Origin: Prauserella marina
GTDB taxonomy: Bacteria > Actinomycetota > Actinomycetes > Mycobacteriales > Pseudonocardiaceae
Assembly: GCF_002240355.1 (NCBI RefSeq)
Contig: NZ_CP016353.1
Coordinates: forward strand, 4,627,001 to 4,691,000
Direction: 5' to 3'
DNA: 64,000 nucleotides
A program made the position numbers and the translations under genes. Shown in pieces: positions 49,940 to 58,569 of the stretch (position 1 is its first letter; each line of letters starts with the position of its first letter). A model generated the notes under the pieces. It was not told the origin of the DNA. It searched no databases and saw only the letters and a program-made list of their open reading frames with translations.

Positions 49940-52042
49940 TCACGCCGGGTCGTGCTCGGTGAACCCCGCGAGCAGGCGCGCGGCCCTCGGGTTGCCCATG
50001 CTCGCGTATGCCTCGGCGGCCTGGCTACGGTAATCGTGCGCCGATTCGGCGTCCCCCAGCTTGTCGGCTAGCGTCGCGCGGGCCTTGGCCACGTCCGCCT
50101 GTATCGCGGTGAGCTCCAGTTCCACGGCCAGCGCGTGCGCCTCGGCCAGGACCCGGCCCGCCTCGTCGTACCTTCCCGCACCGGTCGACACGGCGGCGGC
50201 GTCGAGCAGAATCCTCGGCTCCAGATTGGCCGCTTCCGCCGCGTTCGCCAGGCGGACCGCGTCGGCGAACGAAGCCAGCGCCTCGTCGACCCGGTTCAGC
50301 GCGCCCTGTGCCCTGCCGACGAACCAGGTCTGCATCGCCGTGCCTCTGCCCGTGCCCCTGCGGATATTGATGTCGAGTGCCTTCCGGAACCACTCGAGCG
50401 CATCGGCCGGTTGTCCTTGCCGCAGCGAGAGATTGCCGGTGAAGTCGTATGTGGACGCGAGAAGCAGCTCGTCGCATTCGCTTGCGATCGCCCGCGCGCG
50501 CTCCAGCTCCGCCTCGGCTTCCCGGTAGCGCTCCAGTTCCTGGTATGCCTTGCCGAGCAGGCACCGGCAGCGGGCTTCAGCGGCACGATCTCCGTCCAGT
50601 TCCGCCGACCGCACCGCGAGCGTCGCCGCGCGCACCCACAAAGCCAGCGGCCTGCGCGCGTCCAGATAGGCGAAGAAGGCTTCGAACAATCGCCAGGCGC
50701 GGTCGTGCCAGCCTTGGGCCGCGGCGGCTTCCATGGCGGCCACGATGTTGTCCCGCTCTCTGTGCAGCCAGTCCCGCGCCGCCCGCTTGTCGAGATCGAC
50801 CACGCCCGCACCGAGAAGGCGCTCCGGATCGGCGATCCGGAGCCGCTGCGGCCCGGTGCTCGCCACGTCGGCGGCGGTGGCGCCGAGCAGCCACCAATCG
50901 ACGGCACGGCTGAGCCGGTCCGCCCGTTCGGCTTCGGAATCCTCGTTCAGCGACACCCGCAGCGCGTGCCTGCGAACCAGCCGGTGCAGCCCGAACGTGC
51001 CGTCGGGCCGCGCCTCTACCATGGCGGTCTGGTCGACGAGTTCTTCGAGATCATGACTCACATCCAGCACCCGGCGATCACTCATCGCCGCGAGCACTTC
51101 GACACTGAACCGGCCGCCCACCATCAATCCGAGCGTCCGGTACACCTCACGCAGATGGCCGGGCAGGCCCGCGTACACCGTGTCGAAAACGCGGTCGACC
51201 TTGTCGAGCACTCCTGAACGGCGCGTCGCGCCCTCATCCGGGGTGGTTCGCAGTTCTTCGACGAGCCGGCGGACAGTCCAGTGTGGACGGGCGGTCAGTC
51301 TTGTCGCCACCGTCCGCAACGCCAGCGGCAGATTTCCGCACAGCTCGGCCAGCACCTCGCAGTCCTCAGGAGCCCTCGCCAGCCGTTCGTCGGGACACAC
51401 CCATCGCAGGAGCGCTACGGCGTGTTCCGGCCGCAGTGGCGTGAGCGGCATTCTCGTCGCGCCGTCGACGTACAGTTCCTCAAGCGACGTATTGGCCGCG
51501 GCCAATACGAGCGCGGCACCAGAACTAGGCAGCAGAGCGGTGACCTGCGCGGCTTCGGTGACGTCGTCGAACAGCATCAGCAACGCCTGCCTCGCGGTCA
51601 GCGACCTGAGCTGAGCGACCCGCCCCGCGAAATCCGAAGGGATGCGCTCGGCCGGAACACCCAGCGCCTGCAACAGACCTCCGGCCGCTCCCGATGGTGA
51701 TTGCCCGTCCAACCCGAAAACCACGTGCGGGACGCCGTCGGGAAAACCGCCGGACAACTCGGCCGCCGCCTTGCGCAACAACGCCGTCTTGCCGACGCCT
51801 CGCATACCGTCGAGCACCGCGACCACCGGGCGATCACGTGAGGCATCCGTGGCCGCGGCCAGCTCACGCAACATCGCTCGCTCGTCCGCCCTGTCGACGA
51901 AGCCTTCCGGCGGAGCGGGCGCCTGCGCGGGCACCACGGGCTCCGGCACGTGCGCGGCGAAGGTGACCGACCCGATGTCCCTTGCCTGGATCACCTGACC
52001 GCCCACCCCGGAAAAGTCGTTCACCAGGCCCCCATCACCCAT
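49940..52042 (-). CDS. NLR-type NTPase with N-terminal RHIM-like amyloid motif (NLR2)
   Basis: A 700-residue STAND/NB-ARC protein. Residues 5-28 read GLVNDFSGVGGQVIQARDIG then SVTF, nearly identical in pattern to the C-terminus of the divergent small protein at 52071. NB-ARC: Walker A GMRGVGKT (79-86), ALLMLFDDV Walker B, LCGNLPLALRTVA (GLPL) and winged helix. A TPR-like C-terminus follows (CRCLLGKAYQELERYREAEA, GNLSLRQGQPADALEWFRKA). ATG 52042 is preferred because GGGGGAGGA lies nine bases upstream, placing the motif at the extreme N-terminus; a GTG at 52078 is the longer alternative. It is the likely sensor of the adjacent effector. Confidence 0.88.
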   Translation of the reverse strand: MGDGGLVNDFSGVGGQVIQARDIGSVTFAAHVPEPVVPAQAPAPPEGFVDRADERAMLRELAAATDASRDRPVVAVLDGMRGVGKTALLRKAAAELSGGFPDGVPHVVFGLDGQSPSGAAGGLLQALGVPAERIPSDFAGRVAQLRSLTARQALLMLFDDVTEAAQVTALLPSSGAALVLAAANTSLEELYVDGATRMPLTPLRPEHAVALLRWVCPDERLARAPEDCEVLAELCGNLPLALRTVATRLTARPHWTVRRLVEELRTTPDEGATRRSGVLDKVDRVFDTVYAGLPGHLREVYRTLGLMVGGRFSVEVLAAMSDRRVLDVSHDLEELVDQTAMVEARPDGTFGLHRLVRRHALRVSLNEDSEAERADRLSRAVDWWLLGATAADVASTGPQRLRIADPERLLGAGVVDLDKRAARDWLHRERDNIVAAMEAAAAQGWHDRAWRLFEAFFAYLDARRPLALWVRAATLAVRSAELDGDRAAEARCRCLLGKAYQELERYREAEAELERARAIASECDELLLASTYDFTGNLSLRQGQPADALEWFRKALDINIRRGTGRGTAMQTWFVGRAQGALNRVDEALASFADAVRLANAAEAANLEPRILLDAAAVSTGAGRYDEAGRVLAEAHALAVELELTAIQADVAKARATLADKLGDAESAHDYRSQAAEAYASMGNPRAARLLAGFTEHDPA

Positions 52043-52070
52043 TCCGACGCGTCCTCCCCCACGATCCCGC

Positions 52071-52538
52071 ATGCCCACTGTGACGGCAACGATACTCGAC
52101 GCGATCAGTCCAGGATGGCCGGTTTCGGCCGTGGATTGCTACCGTGGCCGTCGAGAACGCCGTCCATCGCCCTGGAGCGACACCAGGCCGGAACCCATCC
52201 TCGTTTCGATTGCCTCGGCCCTCGCGACCAAGGGAGCCACCTCGCTCTACGAGCTGGTCAGGAACAAGTTCGCCGGCCGGAAACAAGCACTGGCCGCGCT
52301 CGAAGCGGCCAAGGATGCCGAGGAGGGGTCGCCGCTGATCGACGCGCTGGCGACCGAGCTGCACGAGGCCGAGCGCGCCGACCCCGCTTTCGCGGGGGCG
52401 CTGCGCGCGCAGTGGAACTCCACTCGGCTCGACCAGCACGCGACGGGCGACGCCGTCGTCAACAACGTCACCGGCACGGTCGGCGGAAATCTCGTTCAGG
52501 CAAGGGACATCCAAGGCGGAATCAGCTTCGGAAGCTGA
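52071..52538 (+). CDS. Bell-like effector domain with C-terminal RHIM-like motif
   Basis: A protein of up to 155 residues. The middle (ILVSIASALATKGATSLYEL, VRNKFAGRKQALAALEAAKD, ELHEAERADPAFAGALRAQW) is helical and matches Bell-type cell-death effector domains, which are HeLo/MLKL-like and act at membranes. The tail (residues 129-153, VVNNVTGTVGGNLVQARDIQ then GGISF) is the same amyloid motif as on NLR2. The start is uncertain: ATG 52071 or GTG 52131, the latter leaving a more realistic 88-bp divergent promoter gap. It is predicted to be triggered when NLR2 nucleates its motif. The downstream gene begins 21 bp later. Confidence 0.75.
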   Translation: MPTVTATILDAISPGWPVSAVDCYRGRRERRPSPWSDTRPEPILVSIASALATKGATSLYELVRNKFAGRKQALAALEAAKDAEEGSPLIDALATELHEAERADPAFAGALRAQWNSTRLDQHATGDAVVNNVTGTVGGNLVQARDIQGGISFGS

Positions 52539-52559
52539 CCGAACGGATACGCGAACTCC

Positions 52560-54158
52560 GTGGTGAGCGACGTCCGGACGTGGGACACGTGTACCCCGCA
52601 GCGCCGGGTGCTCGTCGTCGCCAGAACACCGGCGGCGGTCAGCAGGCTCGCCGACGTCACCCCGCTGCTGCTTGAGGATCCCCGGCTCGAAGTGACCTTC
52701 GTCGTCGACAGGGGTTCGGCGTTCTCCGGCGCGGTCGACGGCAGGCTCACGAAGGCGGGCGCCTTGCTGCTGAACTGGGAGACGGCGATCCGCACCCGGT
52801 TCGATCTCGCTCTCGCGGCAAGCGACAACGGAGACCTCGGGAGAATTCTCGCTCCGCTGGTGTTGCTCGCCCACGGCGCCGGATACCACCGGCACTCGGC
52901 GGCCGAGCCCGGTGCCATATCCGGAATCAGGGGAAGCACCCTCGTCGAGTCGGGCCGCGCGGTCCCGCACACCGTGACGCTGGCCCACCCCGACCAGCTC
53001 GAAACCGTCAAGGCGGTGCACAGCGAGCTCGCGCTGCGGGCAAGGGTGATCGGGGATCCCTGCCTCGACCGCATCATCGCGAGCCTGCCGCTGCGACGGC
53101 GGTACCGGCGGGCGTTCGGGGCGAGCGGCACCACGGTGGTGACGATCTGTTCCACCTGGGGCCCGCGTTCCCTCTTCGGCCGCCTGCGGAACCTGCCGGA
53201 GACGATGGTGACGGCGTTGCCTTCGGACGCCTACCGGGTCGTGCTCGTGCTGCATCCCAATGTCTGGCAACGTCATGGCGAACTCCAGATCCGGGCCTGG
53301 CTGCGGAGGGCGACGGACGCGGGCCTGATCGTGGTACCGCCGGAGGAAGGATGGCGGGCCGCTCTCGTCGCCGCCGATCTCGTCGTCTCCGATCACGGGT
53401 CACTGACCTGCTATGCCACGGCGCTGAACACACCGGTGCTGATCGCGGCGGACGGGGGCGCCGAGGTGGTGGACGATTCGCCGTTGGCTGAGCTTCTGGC
53501 CCTGTTGCCCCGGTTGAATCCCGGCGCGCCGCTGCGAGCACAGCTTGAGGAGACCATCGCGCGAGGCGCGGTCGGCGGCGATTTCCCCGGCCGCATGTTC
53601 GCCAATCAGGGCCGCGCCGCGGCGATCCTGCGCACCCTCATGTACGACATATTGGAACTACCGGAATCTCCCGGAACGGCGAGTGTCCGCCCGCTGCCCT
53701 CACCGGCGGCGGCGATCATCGAGCCACTGGCGTTCGACGTCGCGGTGAAGCACCTCGACCGCACCGGTCTCACGTTGGAGCGTTATCCCTGCGGCCCGGC
53801 CACCCCACCGGGTTTCGACCATGTGGCGGCGAGCGAGATCGCGCCCGACCCCGGATTGATCGAAAGGGCGGCCGTGATCTGGAGCGCGGATCCACACGAC
53901 GACTTGCCCTCGGCACTGCGATGGACAACGGAAACACTGACCCGCTATCCGGGAGCGCGAGTCGCGGTCACCGAAACCGCCGATGCGGTGATCGCCCAGC
54001 TCCGGAGCGGGGAGACCGTCACCTGCCACGGCGGGCTTTCCCGTGCCGCCGCCGGATCCGCGATCCACCGCTGGTCGCTGACGACGAGAGCCGCCCGCCC
54101 CGGCACCGTCCGCGTGAACATCGGCGCGACATCGGCGACGCTGACGATCACGACCTGA
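52560..54158 (+). CDS. GT-B-like protein of the NLR-associated ~530-residue family (copy 2)
   Basis: A 532-residue paralogue of the 46188 protein. Corresponding segments are LVLLAHGAGYHRHSA, VTICSTWGPRSLFG, LVLHPNVWQRHG and DLVVSDHGSLTCYATALNTP. GTG 52560 (or 52563) lies 21 bp after the small effector gene, so the two form an operon. Two copies flanking two NLR genes suggest the family is an integral part of the NLR module rather than a bystander. The catalytic role is inferred only from the fold-like motif pattern. Confidence 0.7.
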   Translation: MVSDVRTWDTCTPQRRVLVVARTPAAVSRLADVTPLLLEDPRLEVTFVVDRGSAFSGAVDGRLTKAGALLLNWETAIRTRFDLALAASDNGDLGRILAPLVLLAHGAGYHRHSAAEPGAISGIRGSTLVESGRAVPHTVTLAHPDQLETVKAVHSELALRARVIGDPCLDRIIASLPLRRRYRRAFGASGTTVVTICSTWGPRSLFGRLRNLPETMVTALPSDAYRVVLVLHPNVWQRHGELQIRAWLRRATDAGLIVVPPEEGWRAALVAADLVVSDHGSLTCYATALNTPVLIAADGGAEVVDDSPLAELLALLPRLNPGAPLRAQLEETIARGAVGGDFPGRMFANQGRAAAILRTLMYDILELPESPGTASVRPLPSPAAAIIEPLAFDVAVKHLDRTGLTLERYPCGPATPPGFDHVAASEIAPDPGLIERAAVIWSADPHDDLPSALRWTTETLTRYPGARVAVTETADAVIAQLRSGETVTCHGGLSRAAAGSAIHRWSLTTRAARPGTVRVNIGATSATLTITT

Positions 54159-54247
54159 CCGTCGTCGCTGGGCAGGCACGGCGATCCACGCCGTTACCGC
54201 CGTCGCGCTCGGCTTGCGCGGCGTCGGCACCGTGGGACAGTTGACGA

Positions 54248-55369
54248 GTGACGCTCCACACCGACATCCCGACGCGTGACCAGCTTGAGCGGCTGCTCGC
54301 CGCGCGGGATCAGGTCAGCGTGTCCATCTACGTTCCGACGAGTTCGCTCACCCAGCAGGCGCGGGCCGGGCGCATCGAGCTGAAGAATCTGGCTGCCGAG
54401 GCCATCCGTCAGCTCACCGACGCCGACGCCGACCGCCGTGCCGTCGCCGACGTCAGCGAGGCACTCGACGACCTCGTCGAGGACGACGATTTCTGGGCTG
54501 AGCAAGCACGCAGCCTCGCGGTGTTCGCTTCACCCGGCAGTGTGACGGTCTACCGGTTGCCGAACCAGTTGACGAGCCTCGTCGAGGTCAGCGACCGCTT
54601 CTACCTGAAGCCGCTGCTTCGCGCGGTCACCTTTCCGCAGGCCGCGTTCGTCCTCGCGCTCGCGTCGGGCTCGGTGCGCCTTGTCGAGGTCACGCGCGAA
54701 GGGCCGCCGTTCACCGTGGAGGTTCCCGGCCTGCCGACGGACGCCGCGTCAGCCGCTGGCAAGGCGTCGATCACCGAACGGTCCCCGATCGGCCGTCTCC
54801 AGGGCTCGGAGGGGCAGAAGGTCCGGCTGCGCCAGTTCGCCCGCAAGGTCGACCAGGCGCTGCGCGGTGTGCTCACCGGCCTCGAACTACCGCTGATCCT
54901 CGCCGCCGCCGAACCACTGAACGGGATTTACCGTTCACTCAACAGCTATCCGCATCTTGCCGAGACCGGCATCCCCGGCAGCCCGGAGGGCGCCTCCGAC
55001 GCCGAGCTCGCCGACGCGGCGCGAACGGTGCTCGACGAAATCTACGCGCGGCGGCTGGCCGAGATCGGCGACCTGTTCGAACTGCGCTTCGCGCACGGCC
55101 GCGCCTCAGCCGACCTGGCCACTGTCGCCCGCGCCGCGACCTACGGTGTCGTCGACACGCTGCTGGTCGACATCGACGCGAAGGTGCCCGGCTACGTCGA
55201 CGAGGAGTCCGGCGCCGTCACGCTCGCCGAGGACGATGCCTCCAGCTATGGCGTCGCCGACGAGATCGCGAGGCGAGTGCTGCCATCGGGTGGCCGCCTT
55301 TTCGCCGTGCGCGCCGACGAGGTTCCCGGAGGCGGGCCGGTCGCGGCGGTGTTCCGGTACGCGTTCTGA
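54248..55369 (+). CDS. baeRF family 11-like protein (archaeo-eukaryotic release-factor fold)
   Basis: A 373-residue protein matching bacterial archaeo-eukaryotic release factor (baeRF) family 11 in length and layout. An N-terminal domain (RDQLERLLAARDQVSVSIYV, FASPGSVTVYRLPNQ), a central RNase H-like domain (ERSPIGRLQGSEGQKVRLRQ, LPLILAAAEPLNGIYRSLN) and a C-terminal domain (GRASADLATVARAATYGVVD, VPGYVDEESGAVTL) are visible. Family members are thought to act at ribosomes under stress; a direct function here is inference. GTG 54248 start. Confidence 0.82.
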   Translation: MTLHTDIPTRDQLERLLAARDQVSVSIYVPTSSLTQQARAGRIELKNLAAEAIRQLTDADADRRAVADVSEALDDLVEDDDFWAEQARSLAVFASPGSVTVYRLPNQLTSLVEVSDRFYLKPLLRAVTFPQAAFVLALASGSVRLVEVTREGPPFTVEVPGLPTDAASAAGKASITERSPIGRLQGSEGQKVRLRQFARKVDQALRGVLTGLELPLILAAAEPLNGIYRSLNSYPHLAETGIPGSPEGASDAELADAARTVLDEIYARRLAEIGDLFELRFAHGRASADLATVARAATYGVVDTLLVDIDAKVPGYVDEESGAVTLAEDDASSYGVADEIARRVLPSGGRLFAVRADEVPGGGPVAAVFRYAF

Positions 55370-55527
55370 GAAACGGACCGGCAGCGTCCACAGTGGAGCT
55401 ACAGCGCCGCCCTTTCCCGCAAGTAATGTGAAACAGTTTCCAGATTTCTGCGAAGCCTGCCCTTGACAGCGGTAAGTAGCCTGTCCCGCGATCGGTTGAG
55501 GTTTCTTGAGAGATCTGGAGCGAGCAG

Positions 55528-56631
55528 TTGACCAAGATCCACAGGGCCGAGGTCGTCGGATCGTTGCTACGGACCGACGACCTCAAAGAAGCACGCCGCG
55601 CCGTCGCCGCGAACGAGCTGTCGGCATTGGATTTCAAGCACCTCGAAGACAAAGCGGTCGACGACGCCGTCGAACTCCAGGAGAAGATCGGGGTCGACAA
55701 CCTCACCGACGGCGAGCTTCGACGCAGCTTCTTCTGCGATCACGTCATGACCGCCCTCGACGGTGTCAGCGAGATCGACGCTCCACCCTTCGACCTTTTC
55801 CACGTCACGACGGGCGAGCGGGCCCAGATGAGCATGCCCGCGACGGTGACCGGCAAGATCAGTGGCAAGCGAATGCTGTCCGTCGAGGAATTCACCTACC
55901 TGCGGGGGCGAAGCACCGCGCCACTCAAGGCGACGTTGTCCAGTCCCATCACACTCAACTATCTCTGGCACCCGGAATACTCGACCGAAGCCTATTCCGA
56001 CCCCTACGACCTGTTCCGGGACGCGGCAGCGGTCTTGCGAAACGAAGCACTCGAACTGGCGAGACTGGGCTGCGAATACATTCAGATCGACGCACCGGAA
56101 TTGATTCACGTCCTCGCCGACGAAAACGTCTGGCAGCGGTGGCTCCGATACAACCTACAGCCCGAGAGAATCGTTCCCGAAGCGATCGACATCATCAACT
56201 CCATCGCGGACCCGATTCCCGGCGTCACCTTCGGTCTGCACGTCTGCCGGGCCAACGCGTCCTACTTGGCGGTGGCGCGTGGCGGGTACGGGCGCTTCGT
56301 CAGCGAACTCGTGCCGCGCGCGACGAACTTCAGCAATTTGCTGCTCGAATACGACGACGAGCGCTCGGGCGACTTCGCGCCGCTCGCGGATATTCCGGAC
56401 GACAAGAAGATCGTCCTCGGTCTTGTCTCGACGAAGCGCGCGGGACTGGAAAACGGCGACGAGGTTCGGGCCCGCATCCACGAGGCGGCACGCTATACGG
56501 GTCTGGACCGGCTCGCCCTTTCCACCCAATGCGGGTTCGCCTCGATGGAAAGCGGCAACGATCTGACCATGGCACAACAGGCGGACAAACTCCGCCTCGT
56601 CGTCGACACGGCACGCGAAGTCTGGTCGTAG
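55528..56631 (+). CDS. MetE-like (cobalamin-independent methionine synthase family) protein
   Basis: A 367-residue single-barrel protein of the MetE C-terminal/UROD superfamily. Zinc-ligand motifs are visible as FGLHVCRANAS (His-x-Cys) and LSTQCGFAS (Cys), with the substrate segment EYIQIDAPELIHVLAD. Stand-alone proteins of this size are often epoxyalkane:CoM-transferase-like or core methionine synthases; the substrate is unknown. TTG 55528 is chosen because GGAG lies seven bases upstream. A perfect 17-bp hairpin follows. Confidence 0.9.
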   Translation: MTKIHRAEVVGSLLRTDDLKEARRAVAANELSALDFKHLEDKAVDDAVELQEKIGVDNLTDGELRRSFFCDHVMTALDGVSEIDAPPFDLFHVTTGERAQMSMPATVTGKISGKRMLSVEEFTYLRGRSTAPLKATLSSPITLNYLWHPEYSTEAYSDPYDLFRDAAAVLRNEALELARLGCEYIQIDAPELIHVLADENVWQRWLRYNLQPERIVPEAIDIINSIADPIPGVTFGLHVCRANASYLAVARGGYGRFVSELVPRATNFSNLLLEYDDERSGDFAPLADIPDDKKIVLGLVSTKRAGLENGDEVRARIHEAARYTGLDRLALSTQCGFASMESGNDLTMAQQADKLRLVVDTAREVWS

Positions 56632-56641
56632 CCCACGTTCC

Positions 56642-56683
56642 GCCGGTATCCGGTCCGCACGAGCAGGCGGACCGGATACCGGC
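56642..56683. terminator. 17-bp stem terminator between convergent genes
   Basis: GCCGGTATCCGGTCCGC (56642-56658) and its complement (56667-56683) with an 8-base loop, between the MetE-like gene and the LysR gene, whose stop codon touches the distal arm. It probably serves both strands. Confidence 0.8.
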
Positions 56684-57606
56684 TAACCACCCGGGCGGCG
56701 GGGCGACGCCCCTTCGCCCGCCTGCCGCACGAGCTCGTCGACCGTCGCCGCGATCGCGGGCTTGGCGGCGGTGCTGTCCCGGTACAGCGCGAAAACCTGC
56801 CGGACGGGCGCGGGCTCGATCGCGGCGAACCGCACCGAGCCGGATCCGGATTCCCTGCCGAGCCTCGGAATCACCGCGATACCCAGTCCAGCCTCGACCA
56901 GCGCCAGCTGCGTCGAATGCTCCGAAGCGGTGTGCGCGAAGCGGGGCCGCGTTCCCGCGTGGCTGAGCGTGCGGACGAGCCAGTCGTGGCAGATCTCGCC
57001 TTCACTCCACGCGATCCACTCCTCGTCGGCCAGCTCGCCGAGCCCGACCGTGTCCCGCCCCGCCAGCGGGTGCCCCGCAGGCAGGGCGACGTCGAGCCGG
57101 TCGTGCAGCAACGGCACCCGCGAAAGCCCTTTGGGCACGGACAGCGCGTCACCAACCCAGTCCTGAACGACCACCAGATCGAGCTGGCTTCGCACCAGCG
57201 CGGGGATGGCCTCGTGCGGTTCTCTCTCGGTCAGCGACACCCGCAACTCGGGATACCTGGAGCGCAATTCGCGCAGGACACCGGGAAACAGCCCTCTGGC
57301 AGCGGTCGCGAACGCCGCGACGTCCAGCCGCCCCGCGACCGCTCCGCGATGCGCGGCGAGACCGGCTTCCACCCGTTCGACCCTCGCCATCAGCTCCGCC
57401 GCTTCTCCCGCGAGCAACCGGCCGGTCTCGGTCAGCCGGACTCCCCTGCCGTTGCGTTCGACGAGCCGCTGACCGACCTCCCGCTCCAGCCTGGCCATTT
57501 GCTGGGAGACGGCGGATGTCGTGACATGCAAGGTTTTCGCCGCACCGACGACCGAGCCGGTTGTCGAAACCGCGTGCAGCACCCGCAACCGCTCCAGGTT
57601 CAACAT
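56683..57606 (-). CDS. LysR-family transcriptional regulator
   Basis: A 307-residue regulator. Winged HTH: LNLERLRVLHAVSTTGSVVG then AAKTLHVTTSAVSQQMARLE. The effector domain includes LRELRSRYPELRVSLTEREP. ATG 57606 start. Divergent from the aldo/keto reductase gene across 95 bp that should contain the shared operator; the reductase is its probable target. Confidence 0.94.
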   Translation of the reverse strand: MLNLERLRVLHAVSTTGSVVGAAKTLHVTTSAVSQQMARLEREVGQRLVERNGRGVRLTETGRLLAGEAAELMARVERVEAGLAAHRGAVAGRLDVAAFATAARGLFPGVLRELRSRYPELRVSLTEREPHEAIPALVRSQLDLVVVQDWVGDALSVPKGLSRVPLLHDRLDVALPAGHPLAGRDTVGLGELADEEWIAWSEGEICHDWLVRTLSHAGTRPRFAHTASEHSTQLALVEAGLGIAVIPRLGRESGSGSVRFAAIEPAPVRQVFALYRDSTAAKPAIAATVDELVRQAGEGASPRRPGG

Positions 57607-57701
57607 CGTAGAAATGCTACGCGGTTCGGTCCAGAAAGTCTCACTTGTGCTGAATAGAAAGCGGGCTCCACAGTGGGGCGGAGACCGACCGAAGGAGAAC
57701 G

Positions 57702-58562
57702 ATGCTCGACCAGACAGATCTCGGCGACCACGCGACGGATACCGTGACCATCGGCGGCGACCTTCCGGTGCACCGAATCGGCTTCGGCGCCATGCGGCTG
57801 AGCGGAATCGACCACGCGAGCGCGCTCGCCGTCGCCAGGCGCGCGATCGACCTCGGCGTCACGTTCATCGACACCGCCGATTCCTACGATCTCGGCCGGA
57901 ACGAGGAACTGCTCGCCGAGGCACTACACCCCTGGCCTCGCGACGTCGTCGTCGCGACGAAGGGGGGCCACGTCAACCTCGGCACCGAGTGGATCCCGCT
58001 CGGCCGTCCCGAATATCTCCGGCAGCAGGCCGAGCTGAGCCTGCGCAGGTTGCGGCGTGAGCAGATCGATCTCTACCAGCTCCACCGGATTGACCCGCTC
58101 GTGCCGCTGTCCGACCAGATCGGCGCGCTGCGCCAGCTCCAGGACGAGGGCAAGGTCAAACACGTCGGACTGTCGGAGGTGAGCGTCGACCAGCTCGCCG
58201 AAGCCGGGAAGATCGTCAGGATCGCCAGCGTGCAGAACCGCTACAGCCTCGCCGACCGCCGCTCCGACGACGTGCTTGACCACTGCGAACGGCACGGGAT
58301 CGTGTTCATCCCCTGGCTGCCCGTCGCCCGTCTCGCCAGGGGGACGGCAACCGACCGCGCCGAGGTGTGCGCCGAGGTCGCCGCACGGCACGGGGTGAGC
58401 GTCGCGCGAGTCGCGCTGGCGTGGCTGCTGAACCGGTCGCGGGCGATGCTGCCGATTCCCGGTACCTCATCGCAGGCCCACCTTGAGGACAACCTCGCCG
58501 CGGCCCGGTTGCGGCTCGACGCCGACGAACTGGCCCGGTTGACCGCCGAGGGAACCAGGTAG
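57702..58562 (+). CDS. Aldo/keto reductase
   Basis: A 286-residue NAD(P)H-dependent oxidoreductase with the (beta/alpha)8 AKR fold. The tetrad is visible: Asp in FIDTADSY, Tyr in the same motif, Lys in VVATKGGHV and His in LYQLHRIDP. The coenzyme region near the end is LPIPGTSSQAHLEDNL. ATG 57702 has GAAGGAGAACG upstream. Divergent from the LysR regulator. Confidence 0.95.
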   Translation: MLDQTDLGDHATDTVTIGGDLPVHRIGFGAMRLSGIDHASALAVARRAIDLGVTFIDTADSYDLGRNEELLAEALHPWPRDVVVATKGGHVNLGTEWIPLGRPEYLRQQAELSLRRLRREQIDLYQLHRIDPLVPLSDQIGALRQLQDEGKVKHVGLSEVSVDQLAEAGKIVRIASVQNRYSLADRRSDDVLDHCERHGIVFIPWLPVARLARGTATDRAEVCAEVAARHGVSVARVALAWLLNRSRAMLPIPGTSSQAHLEDNLAAARLRLDADELARLTAEGTR

Positions 58563-58569
58563 GGCCCGA

